Of a stretch of 64,000 bases of DNA, positions 44,925 through 55,671 are shown piece by piece; within the stretch, counting starts at the first letter, position 1; every line of letters begins with the position of its first letter. The stretch is taken from contig CANTFL010000108.1 in assembly GCA_947650285.1 (NCBI GenBank), positions 124,001-188,000 of the forward strand. Reading direction: 5' to 3'. The stretch is from Hyaloperonospora brassicae (Eukaryota > Oomycota > Peronosporomycetes > Peronosporales > Peronosporaceae). The translations under genes were made by a program, and so were the position numbers. Below the pieces are notes generated by a model. It was not told where the DNA came from. It saw only the letters and a list, made by a program, of their open reading frames with translations, and made no database searches.

Positions 44925-46208
44925 GAACCAAACACTTTGTCATCTTCAAATGAAGAGTCTCCGACTCTTGCCTCACATCCTTGTCTCGATGAGGAGGTGG
45001 ACTATGGTTGCGAGACCAGTGTCCATAGTGAAGAACGTACGAGTTTCAATATAACTGTGCCTGAGTAACGACCTCCTTTGGCGCCAAATACTTTCGTCGA
45101 ACATGGTGAAGCCAGCGTGCCAGAGGCGGATCATCAGTCATCAAATGCTGGGACTCCGTCATCTCGAACCCGTTTGATGATTATTAACAGGTGATCATTC
45201 AGCAAGAGGATTTTTCTCTTCGTCGCTACCACACCGACAGGGTGCATAAAAGTCGTTTCGTCTATGTGTTTGCAACGACCGACGCGGACGAACGTCTTTG
45301 TCAAGCGAATGGTTATTCTCTGTCGACATGGGCCATCGGCCCAGAGGGTACTTTGTTCGAGGACATTGTCTACCGACAGGCACTACACGAAAGGTATATC
45401 GAACCTTATACGACTGCAAAAAGTCTCTATAAGTCTCATTTTGTGAATATGGCTCGTCATGAATCAGTTCGGCAGATGAAGAGCGTGCTCGTAGTCTTGT
45501 TCGCTGGCGAATCAATTGAGGAAGAAGACAATCACTTTAATTTTTATGTGAATCGAGCTCGACACCTCAGAAGTATAATAGCTCTGTGAGGAAGTGATAG
45601 CGTGTAACATTTTCGTCTAGAACGGATGCTTCAGTCAAAAGCGCCAAGCTCAAGGACGGAGGCCAGTTGCATGATCGGTCACGCTATGTTTTGGCTACGT
45701 TGGTAGCCGCGTGTACCGGCCATATGTTGTGGAGCAACCCACGTTCTCGCAATACTATTGGTGAGAAGCGATTTCGTTCTAAGAATGACCCTTTCCGCGA
45801 TTTTAAATACCATCCATGGCATATAGGCAATCTTGACGAAGGGATACCTCATACTCCCATAGGTTTCCCGACTCTGGGTACCCACGCCACTACACCGTAT
45901 AATGGTATTGAAAATGACGACGACGTCGTTCCATGAGTCTTTCCACCATAAGCCGGTGGTTCCATCTCTCATCGAGCAGAGTCGGTGGTGGTCTGTGTAC
46001 GAGGGAGAAGTATGAGAAGCTGCGTTGTGACGTAAGTTTTCATCGCGAGTTCTTTGGTAAGACCCAGAGTGCGCTTGACGCTACGAAAGCTCGCCTATAT
46101 ACTTTGGAGATGTGTCCAACGATGATCGACGCTCTGCTTGACATCCTGGTTCGGATTCAGCAGCCGATGGCAAGGCCAAAATCTGCGGCGCAAGTTCCTC
46201 CAAGTTAA
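44925..46208 (+). pseudogene. Antisense ORF of element 4, broken homologue of the element 1 aORF
   Basis: Runs on the strand opposite to pol and starts about 100 nt inside the 3' LTR. Conserved blocks against element 1 in order: LDEEVDYGCETSVHSEER, RPPLAPNTFVEHGEAS, FVYVFATTDADERLCQ, GYSLSTWAIGPEGTLFED, QALHERYIEPYTT, LFAGESIEEEDNHFNFYV, RNTIGEKRFRSKNDP, GIPHTPIGFPTLGTHAT and the coiled coil EFFGKTQSALDATKARL. A stop at 45066-45068 and two or three frameshifts break it. The blocks between 45000 and 45600 correspond to a region of element 1 that lies beyond the integrase stop, so sense coding cannot explain the conservation. Confidence 0.7.
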
Positions 46209-46420
46209 TGTGGGACGGATCCCGAATCGGCTTCCGTAAGCCAACGCAAAACACGGGATGTGTGCGCAAATTGCGTGGAAAATCGAGCGTATACGCAAGT
46301 GTTTTTTGCGACGACCGTGAATGGTCCAATGATGCGCGAACGCAGATTGGTCTTTGCGACAGCGGACGCTACATTCGTAGGTATTTTTTGCATCAAACAA
46401 CGCATATTTTTCGACCTCAT
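45834..46420 (-). pseudogene. Integrase C-terminus and chromodomain of element 4
   Basis: 46420-46081 reads NVASAVAKTNLRSRIIGPFTV, the GPF/Y module, and KPIRDPSHINLEELAP, parallel to element 1. 45925-45834 reads WRGYPESGNLWEYEVSL, the chromodomain end, with a TAG just before WRGYP where element 1 has Lys. Confidence 0.75.
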
Positions 46421-46559
46421 AGATTTAAATACAACCTCTGCTATTGTGGTGAAGCGACCAATGAAATTCGCGATACGAGAACAGATTGCGTTCCCGTGAT
46501 ATCCGAGTTAGCAAATGTTTGGCAGCACCGGTCCCACACCTGGTCGGATCACATCCACT

Positions 46560-47496
46560 GGACTGTTAGACATAACTAGATGTCAGATCAGACATGATGG
46601 CACCTGCGGCAACAAGTTATAGTATGACGTACGAAGGGTACAAGCCATGGAGCTTTGATTAATGTCAAGGGGCGTCACGATCGCGATCTTTGAGGTGATA
46701 GAGGTCGTGTTCGGTGACCGAGTATGTGATCGCGATCAAGCTAGTGTGGGTTGCTCTTTCAGATCGGCGACCAGAAAGACGATTGCGATCGGACCAGTTT
46801 ATCAGGTGTGTGCCACAAAATACAAGGGTATGACCTTCTGGAGAGAGCAACACGTGGCACGCAGGGTCTGAGATATAAGGATAGGGATAGGGTTGTTGGG
46901 TTTAATCGGCTAACATTAAACAGAGTGTAATTTGCTTTAAATTACACGCGTCGTGTCTTCCGGGCTGGATTGTTTGCCAACCGACGTCTCAGACTACGCT
47001 ACTTCTGCAAAGGTATCGCACCTGGATTGTTTGGCTAGGTGCGTTTATAAAATTTCACCTCCCTACAACCGCGATCAAACGCGGGAAATCCTATCTAATG
47101 GAAGACTTAAGATATCGAGACGGCTCATAATTAGAAGGCTTCCGAATCAAAGTCTACATTTTTGATAGGGCGATCTGTTACATATCAGGGTGACTCATAT
47201 CGAGCCCTATACAAGTATGCAAGTGATCATGGGACGAGTTCCACGATATCACACTAGCTCCAGATCGTGGTGTGAAGATATACACGTCGATATTGAACCT
47301 CGACCCCATCGCATACACGGTCAAGTTTTCCATTGACACGAGTCCACCGAGAATAGTTCAACCCGTCCTATCGACGGTTACACAAGTGAGAAAGGCTATC
47401 AAGAACATGAAACGGATTACTCCCTCCAACATTGGATTGTCTAGGCACCAGTGAAGAGTAGGGATCACAAGGAATTTGTGATCACCACTCCAACAA
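46560..47496 (-). repeat. Old GATC-type LTR inserted in element 4 integrase
   Basis: On the minus strand this is a diverged relative of the element 3 LTR. Shared stretches include the start TG(T)TGGAGTGGTGATC, the block around GAACCTCGACCCCATC, GGTCAAGTTTTCCATTGACA, the TATCAGGGTGACTCATATCGAG block and the CTATCCCTATCC block. The left boundary is uncertain. It separates the integrase C-terminus (up to 46420) from the catalytic core (from 47660). Confidence 0.75.
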
Positions 47497-47659
47497 ACTT
47501 TTAGAATCAACTTGTTCTTTCTTTTAATATTGCTATTAGCCAGTGCATCACAAACATATCGTGATACTTATTATCCCGTTGCGAAAATTATCTTACCTCT
47601 TTGTGAGCAGTAGCAGGGCTAATTAGCAAGTCTACCTGTCATCGCTCTTCCACCATGAG

Positions 47660-48560
47660 TTAAATTAAGGAATAGTGGCGTTTACGGAATGCGAGGGTGT
47701 GTGGTACCGATAACGTCGAAAACATTATATCCTGTAGAGGCACGAGCAGCGTATTCAAACTCATACTAGATGCCAGGTAGCATTGAACTCTAATCGTTCG
47801 GCGTTCTAGCGCAAACTCTGCGTAAGATGTCGCCGATAACATGATAAAATCGCTCGATTTGACCGTCGGTCTGCGTCGATCCGCTGTGGACATATCCAAT
47901 CGTGTGCCGAGCACGTTGGACACGTCCGTGCAAAACGTTTCAGTGAAGCGACGATCTCTGTCCGATATAATTGCCACATGCAAACCGTGTTGTCGAAAAC
48001 TCCATCTATAAACATCGTAGCTGTACCTTTACCATTTAAGATATCGGTAACAGCCGACAGTGATCCATCTCAAACAGTCAACAACAACGACAATCACCTT
48101 ATTGCCATGAGAGTTTATTATATAAATCGAAACTGAGATCCAAAGTGATGGACCTTTAACACTTCTTGAGTAAGCAGGTAAATATATAGACGCGACACCG
48201 CGTGAGCTGAGAGTTTAATCTGCTGAAACGATGCGCACGAACTCTTTTCTGGGCTGACCAATTGTTATACTTTGGGCCATCAATACGTTTGTTCGACTGT
48301 ATCATGGGTCGTCTCTCGTCTGAGATGAACACTCAATGAAGTACCTTGTTTCTCAAGAGAATTCGGTACTCTAATCTATCATCGTATGAAGGCACGATAT
48401 GATTGGGACCCTCAACATCCGTGCTATAGCACAACAGACCTTGACCGATGGAATATCGATGCAACCTCGCACGTTATTGTGCCGTCAAATCTATGTATAC
48501 GTCCTGAATCTTTTCGCTCCCTAGAGCACGTAGAAGAGCTTCACATCTTTCATCTTTCGC
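47660..48560 (-). pseudogene. Integrase core of element 4, broken
   Basis: Minus strand gives AIISDRDRRFTETF, NVLGTRLDMSTAD and, in another frame, MFIDGVFDNTVCMWQL, all matching the element 1 integrase core. Several frameshifts. Confidence 0.75.
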
Positions 48561-48599
48561 GTAAGACGCACTAATAATGTCAGTTGATGATGGCGACAG

Positions 48600-50059
48600 A
48601 TTGGTGAAATGAGCAAGCTCATTATCAGACCTGCGCGATAACGCATCGGCTACAGGTCTTGATTGCCTGGTTTGTACATTACCTTAAAATTGTACTCGGC
48701 AAAGCAAGAATACAAACGATCTATTTATAAGACAAACGAATCAACTGGGTTGCAGTGTGCAATGAAGCATGATCTGTATCGATCACAATCGGCTAAGGGC
48801 CAATTAATCGAACTATTAATGTGACTATAGCATATTGCATTGTAGGTAGCTCCTTGTAATTAATTAAGTATCATTTATCAGCACTTCAAACTGCCGAGAC
48901 TCAATTGCAATGACGTGTTTCTCTTCATAAACATGTCTTTGTAACAGAGATCTACTTAAAGAAAATATGATGCGTCGCAGACGACACTGAAAGGCCAATT
49001 AGGATCGATCAAAGCCAAGATTGGTTCATGAAGAAATCTCTACTTTACTGCTTTCAAAGCATCATACTCAGTTCTAGTTCAGAACCACTCAGCACCCTTT
49101 CTAAGGAAATGGATACTGGCTCATCCATACCTGCTTAATTTTCGCAGTACTTATGTAAGCAATTGGAAATGCCAAGACACTTACATAATTACTTTTGGTT
49201 CTTCGGAACCGGCCAATCATCAATGAACTTGACCTTGGCCACATTCGCTCCAAGGCCTCAATTCTCAATACATTACCCTAAAAAGTTATTTTTCAGCACC
49301 AAAGAGGCAATTTATATGCGTTGGCATACAATTTTTGTGGAAGCATGCACTCGAGCACCGCTCGCAAAAGGTCAATGGGATTTTCACATCAGAAAGGCCA
49401 TTCACAGCACGACTATGGGCAAAGATGTTATCAATTTACGTCTGCGCAAAGCCTTGATGACGTCTAAATAATTGCGTCATACGACGATTAAATGTAGCCG
49501 GTTCATGTGATAAATCTTGCGGTATAACTATTTACTCCCAAAGCATACCGCTCACAGTACTGACCGCAGTTAGCGGAATATCTCTGGCTCGCATGAGCGA
49601 TTGGTAATAACCATCCACCAAGTCGGGCGCACATTACATTTTCTAAAAAAGATTTTTTCTCGAAATCAGTGTCTGATCTGGATTGGAGGCCGCATAAAGC
49701 ATGTATTAAGCATGTAAAATGCGCCTCTTTCCATTAAAGGTTCTGACACTGAATGTGAGCCTGGAATGGGAAGAGTTACGCTCTCGTACCATTCCTACCG
49801 CGTGCTTTGCACGAAAGAAGTCGTCAATGAAGTCACACTGTTCCTTCGGTAACGGCCAATGACGTGAAAAGCAGTACTTGATTGAAATTTCTTCATGAAT
49901 ATTTCCTAATTCCTGGAACAAGAGGAATACAGACAGGGAGTTATTGCACACCATGTATAGAAATTCCTTAACAAATTTAGAGAAAGGATCCACGGGATCT
50001 TTAAGGATCGCAACAGCACTACTGGCATTAAAAATCCACCTTCGTGTCACTAAGGACAA
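48600..50059 (-). pseudogene. pol: RT and RNase H relics of element 4
   Basis: 50059-49706 reads PLPKEQCDFIDDFFRAKHAVGMVRER, matching the RT fingers of element 1 (PLPKKQCDVIDDFFRAKHA...). From 49700 to 48600 the match continues in short pieces with many stops and frameshifts; the YFDD box is not recognisable. Confidence 0.7.
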
Positions 50060-51183
50060 ACTCTTTTATAAGAGATAAAGAGTTAAGCCCATACTCGGGG
50101 CCGATAAATTTAAGGTTGAAGAATTTGCCTGTCTTTAAGACGTAACCAACATCACCATTATACATTTTGTCTAGCTCGAACAGCGCATTAAAAGAAGGAA
50201 AAGTCTCGAGGATAACGCTGCCATTAACGGGACCAGTCACATTATTAACAATTGTACATATTATATTGTTGCAATTATCATTGGGTGATGACACGGACGT
50301 TTTGCGCTTCGCAGTTGTTGCCTTACGTCGCCTTTGTCGCATTGACGAGACCGTTCTCCTCACAGAGGTTGAGATTATGATATATCTGGTCTATCGATAC
50401 TCATAATGTGCTTTACACGAAAGCTGATGTCGTGGCCGACAATTATTGTGATGTTCCTTAACGATAAAACCACACCTATTTAAGTTATACATGCCCCTCA
50501 ACGCACATTCTGCGAGCTTTGCCTGGAAATTCTAGCCCCCTAGACCATCTATGCCTACAGCATTCGATGATTCACTATCACCATGAGCATGGCTAAACGG
50601 AATAGAGGACGCGTCGCCATTCATCGATGATTAGAATTCGAGACTTATATCATTGACATATTTGGTGTCAAGTGACTCTGAAAAACCAATGTCTACCATA
50701 CTAGCCAATCCAGCCAGTGGATCGCGCCAATAGCTATTCTTCCCTACCAGAGGTAGGTTCATGACTTTCCGAAGCTCTGCTAGGAACAATGCGCGTTGCA
50801 CATAGGGGTTTAGTCCTTCAATCGATCCATGAACTGTGGCGTTTCAGACATGCCATGCCTAAAGTGAGATCTTAGATCGTGTCTAAGTTATGGATTAAGC
50901 AGCATTTTACGCCATAAAAGTCCAGAAACTTCACGCTTCGATTGATGACAATCATAAGTGATTTAACACACGTTCCTGTAGCCGGAAGAACGGTGATAGT
51001 CGCACTATCATGCACTCTCAGCACTTCTTCATACGCATGACTCCCTTCCAGGGAGCGAGGATGAGTATGATTGCTTGATTTCCCGAAAATAACAAAAATC
51101 ATCCTTCTTTTATCAAATCCGTTTACTGCTGCTTCAAATAAAGGCAACACCGACTTACAAACACGTTGTGTATTATAAAGCAC
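50028..51183 (-). pseudogene. Protease and linker relics of element 4
   Basis: 51183-50872 matches the element 1 protease: HPRSLEGSHAYEEVLRVHD and VKFLDFYGVKCCLIHNLD, but the DSGAS active site is replaced by FGKSS. 50363-50028 is the linker. Confidence 0.7.
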
Positions 51184-51599
51184 ATAGATCTGGGGTGCTA
51201 AGACCTTTGTATCATCCCGAGGTACTAAAGAAGCTAGTTCATTCCCAGTAGGGCACCCGAACCTACTGGTCGTTGACGGTTACCTGTGTTGTACCAGAAT
51301 TCTAGTTGTTGGCAGATGCACGGCTCATATGAACCTGAAGCTACTTTGGCAAAATGGGCATCCGGGAGTAAGTTCTTAGTGCTTCCAAAAGTATATGAGA
51401 GACAATTGTCACGTCGTCGTTCAGCTACTTAAGTCTCAATTTCATCCTCAATTTCAACTTCATCATTTTAAAGATCAATAGGGTCAGGTATAGAAGAGGT
51501 TTAATGCCTCATCGAGTTTGCTCTGATAGAGCCTAAAATTTATATATTACAACCAAGCTTATAAAGCTAAAAGTTGTAGTCCGCCTTGTGCGCTATTTC

Positions 51600-52350
51600 G
51601 TCATACCCTTCCAAGGTAGTGGGGTGGACACGGAATAATTTAGTCCTGGCGTGACCAGTACGAAGGCCTTCCATGAACACCGTCACATGGACTTACTCTA
51701 GGAGAGGGTAGTTCTGTATATCAGCCGGGAGTGTCCAAAAGGCTTGGACATGGTCCGACAACTCATTTTGCCTTGACGAGTATCTAGGAAGCGCGATTGC
51801 AAGCGATTTCCCTGGTTGAGCGGCAAAAAAGCACAGACAAGCTGAAGCTTTATAATTTATCGTGAGGAGAAGGCGTCGTCTATGGATGCGCTGCATGTAA
51901 GTTCCAACTCCCTCGTTTTAGAAGCGAGCTTGTTGATCGCCATCGCGACCCTCTGACAACTGGTACGTATCATGCCCGACATATAAGCTATATCTCCCTC
52001 GAGGATTGAGAGGATGCGATTCTATCCGTCTTTCCCACAATATGATTTTATTTCCAATATGATTGGACAAGGAGTGACCCCATCATCTGACACAGGCACA
52101 ACGCGTGTGGGTATAGCCGACTCCATTTGTTCTAGAACCTGCCATTCAAAGGTTGGCGCGTGTTGTATAAAGCTTTGGGGAAGTGCGTTCAACACGTCCG
52201 GGCCTTACGACACAAAGAAATCAAAATGATCTGGGCCAAAAACCGAGGTCAGTCTATCATGCGTGACCTTTTCAAATTTATAGAGGGATATAAATTGTTT
52301 TGTTCTCGAAGCGAATCAGTCTCGACAGACTCAGGCGTAGATTTACTACG
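51600..52350 (-). pseudogene. gag: gag relic of element 4
   Basis: The frame 51896-51693 contains RYSSRQNELSDHVQAFWTL, the counterpart of TRQGKNELTDYVQELRTL in element 1, and the following bases in another frame give VFMEGL. The N-terminal half is not readable. Confidence 0.6.
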
Positions 52351-52352
52351 AT

Positions 52353-52360
52353 TGCGACCA
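52353..52360 (-). promoter_or_regulatory. Primer-binding site of element 4
   Basis: Minus-strand TGGTCGCA, one mismatch to TGGTAGCA of elements 1 and 2, at the same 2-nt spacing from the LTR. Confidence 0.55.
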
Positions 52361-52362
52361 AG

Positions 52363-52835
52363 TGTAGCGGGGCTAGTATAGCTCGTAGTCAGAGGAAGGC
52401 TTTCTGCTTAGTGAGCAAGGTAGTTCTTCACAAGAACTCGACTTTACGAGCCAAAGAGATTGAAATTAAAGGTCCTTGTTGATAAGATCTTAACGATTCA
52501 GTGAATTGACCGCACAGTGTAATGACAAGTCTGTGTATTAGCAAGACTTGACTCTCTTACAATCAAAGACGCATAGAGAAGGCACGTGTCTTTACTGGAT
52601 AAAAGGGGAACTGAACTCTATTTTTTTTATCTATACAGAATAACTCAGACCAAACGTGCTTAAACTTGACACTAATGCTCTAATTGATGCCTTTAAGAAG
52701 CTATCGACTTTTGTTGGCTGACACACTTTGGCCTCCAATAAAGGATACGGTGTTGGTGTTCGAATATCATTTAAATGGGATCTCATTCCTGGTGTAAACC
52801 ACACCTGTACCGTCGGCTATTAACCGACGTGTAAC
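52363..52835 (-). repeat. 5' LTR of element 4
   Basis: 473 bp. The inner end is TGTAGCGGGG on the + strand (CCCCGCTACA on minus); the outer end stops after ACGTGTAAC where element 1 continues with CCCGTTACA. Confidence 0.75.
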
Positions 52836-55330
52836 TATGGTCTTTAGGATGAAAGGAACCAACATGGTATTTTTTGCAATTTTGTTTTAGCTTTTCTGGA
52901 TGCTTCTGTGACTGGATCGTGAATGTACGTTATTATAGCCGCAATACACAAGTCACAAAATGATCTGCGATGACGTGATTAATAGCGAATGATGTCAGAA
53001 CAAATTATTTACCGATAATTAGATCAAACTGTGCGCGTAAATACAATCTCATCATTTGTGCGATTTTCGTATATTCTTTTTTGCATCAATATGTACAACG
53101 TGACATCGCACCATCTATTGCATTATCTTTCCTGCTTTGATAAAAGTGATAACGGTGAACATCAGAACAGTGGTGTAAACTATCAATCAAGCGTTAAAAT
53201 AACATCCACAAATCCATTGTAGAAGCAAAAATCATGATTGATATAATGATGAGATATCCAACCTCCTACCTAGCAGTCTATAAACTTCAGTAGACAGAGC
53301 GTATGAAAAAATCCTTCATCAACGAGTAAATTATTTTGTTACATATTAATTTTGATGTGCGTAAAATACGCGATTATTACAGCCTTTACCGCAGAAGTGC
53401 ATGAGGGCGCATCTGATCGCAAATTCGTCTCTTTCACATACTGTCTTGGGTAGTTTAAATTCAACGGAATTTTTGCCGTTTGAACATTTCTAGACATTTC
53501 TTAATGGGTTTTAAATGATAGTTGTTTACAAAGATCATATATTACTTCACATCTTTTTGATTCGGTTGACGAGAATGTATCACATAGCCTATAGCCTCCG
53601 TGTGATTGTGCAGGATGCGAAATCTCCTACAAACATCTTGAAACTTCTTTTTCCTGTATATCTGGTTGTGAAGGCTACGAGCGATAAAATTTCTACATTG
53701 TAAGCATACCAAGCAAATGTAACGTGGTCGATTTTCGGTCCGCATCTCAAGCAAAAAAAGAACGATGTCTCTTCGACACCAAGCATTTTCATAACGAGCT
53801 GTTTCCAATTAGTTACACAGATATTGTCACCACAGCGTTCTTTTCTATTTTGGAGAAAGTCAACCTGAATATACAAACGCTTTCTAGACCAGGTGTGCTT
53901 GTAAAAAAGTTAAAATGATCATATATGCCTTTCTCGTGCTTAACTTCGCTGCATGACTATATACACGCGATAAATTATCAGAGCTTCAATTAGTATTTAT
54001 TCACATCATCCGGACCAGTTGTACCTTACAAAGCATTATAAAGAATTGCTATCCCGTATTTAATGGCTTGATCGTTCAACCACTAATACGCCTATACTCG
54101 ATGACTTACTAAAAAAGCATTCCGATCTGTCTTTTTTTTATTTCCAGTCTTGTTCTCACGTTGTGTATAAGTCATGTGAGATGCCTACAGCGATTCGTGA
54201 CGGCCTTGGAGAATGCCAATTTCGTCGAGGTAGAATTTAAGATTTGGTCTATCACTGTACAGCGATCCGAGTTGGCTTGGCTTGAATAGACCGATATGCC
54301 TTTTGAGTGCTTTTCCTATGTCACATATAATTGTAATTACTTGATCTTAACTTCGAATCGTTCTTTCTCTGACTTCTACAGATTACGAGCCCCTGCCTCG
54401 ATCCAACACATCTCGCCAAGGAACGGCCTTTGCGCCAGATACACCGCGGTGCAGGTGTGTAGCGCGTAATTATGAGCCGAAGGTATCTTCTGCAGACAAA
54501 CGAATACGGCGCACATTCTGACAATAAGAGTGAATCGCAAGACGAAGACGCGCATACATAGTGGATGTGCAAGTGCTGCGAAAGGAATAGAGGCGTTGGT
54601 GACAAGACACCATGTTGGAGAAAAATAAGATAGGAAGGAGTTTCTGATTAAGGAGACTTGATATTGTGCGCGACACGAAATTTCAGCACGAAAGGGGAGT
54701 CACGCGCAAGGGCACGAGACAAGACCAAGACACTAGATCTCAAGAATGGCAGGTCCATGGTAGCGCAGGAGTCGCGCGACCATAAGGCGCCACAAAACGG
54801 CTTGGAGATCTCGAGAAACTAGTCTCAGTGTCAGGGGTGTAGTAAGTCAAGGTTGGTGAAGAAAAACGATAGTGGTCGACAACTTGTCCATTGAAGGGGC
54901 GTGTTGGACGTGGAATTGTCACGGCGGACACTCTCTTCCGGGTCGACGCCCAGCAGCCAGGATTGGTAGACGTAATGGGTCGATTATGAGGTTACACAGA
55001 GTTTCATGACGTTCTTAGTCGACAAGCGCAAACTACAGCAACATATTACTTTTTAGATCGATAAATCCACTGGAGAAGCTGCCGGCGAGATCCCATACGC
55101 GTCTGGCGCCCGTAAAAGTTTATAGCTGTCACCAACTATGTTTTTTCTCCATTTCGAACAAGATGGTGCTGCGCACAACATTGTCTGACGTCTATTGCAG
55201 GCCTTGCTTAACATATTCAGATCAGCACCAGACACATGGTACGGCATCCAATCGTGAATGCCGTACATCGTTGACGCTATCTGCCAAAGAAACCAGCACC
55301 GCTCTGATCCGGATATTTGTGACAATCCTC
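52836..55330. other. 2.5-kb stretch without a recognisable gene
   Basis: AT-rich to 54200, then more balanced. Only short open frames. No repeat or protein family recognised. Confidence 0.5.
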
Positions 55331-55671
55331 TCAACTGGAGGACGAAACAAAACGGCTGAGCCCGCGAAGCTGCGCAAAACGCGAAGTCGACATATCCTTG
55401 GTAAAGTAGTTTGCTAGAGGGTCTTCTAATCTTAAGTATATCTTTCGTATGTTTCCGATCTCCACATCATAAAAACGAGTTCTGAACAGCTCTCGTCCTG
55501 AATTGAGTCCGACTCCTTGAAAACGTACAGCTTTCCAGATCGATGTTTTGCCATATTTGTCCATCGACCTTTTCTGTCCGATTTTATGCGTGGCCCGATG
55601 CATCCAATAGAAGGGAAGTTTAATCTCAAGTTTTCATGCGAACCTTTAAAGCAATTGAGGTGTGTGTACAT
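55331..55671 (-). pseudogene. Possible Ty1/copia RNase H tail
   Basis: Minus-strand residues LRLEDPLANYFTKDMSTSRFAQLRGL resemble the conserved end of copia RNase H (EDxLADxFTK-L---RF--LR). Upstream residues DKYGKTSIWKAVRFQ and VEIGNIRKIYL fit only loosely. No other copia domain or LTR was found nearby. Confidence 0.4.

Larger units (their letters stand above)
44347..52835 (-). mobile_element. Decayed Ty3/gypsy chromovirus, element 4, related to element 1
   Basis: Direct LTRs at about 44347-44831 (3') and 52363-52835 (5') are very similar over their middle 430 bp but diverge at the ends. The minus strand carries gag, protease, linker, RT, RNase H, integrase and chromodomain relics in order, each matching element 1 at protein level. 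The + strand carries the conserved antisense ORF. Primer-binding site TGGTCGCA (one mismatch to element 1) lies 2 nt from the 5' LTR. A GATC-type LTR is inserted in integrase. Confidence 0.85.
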
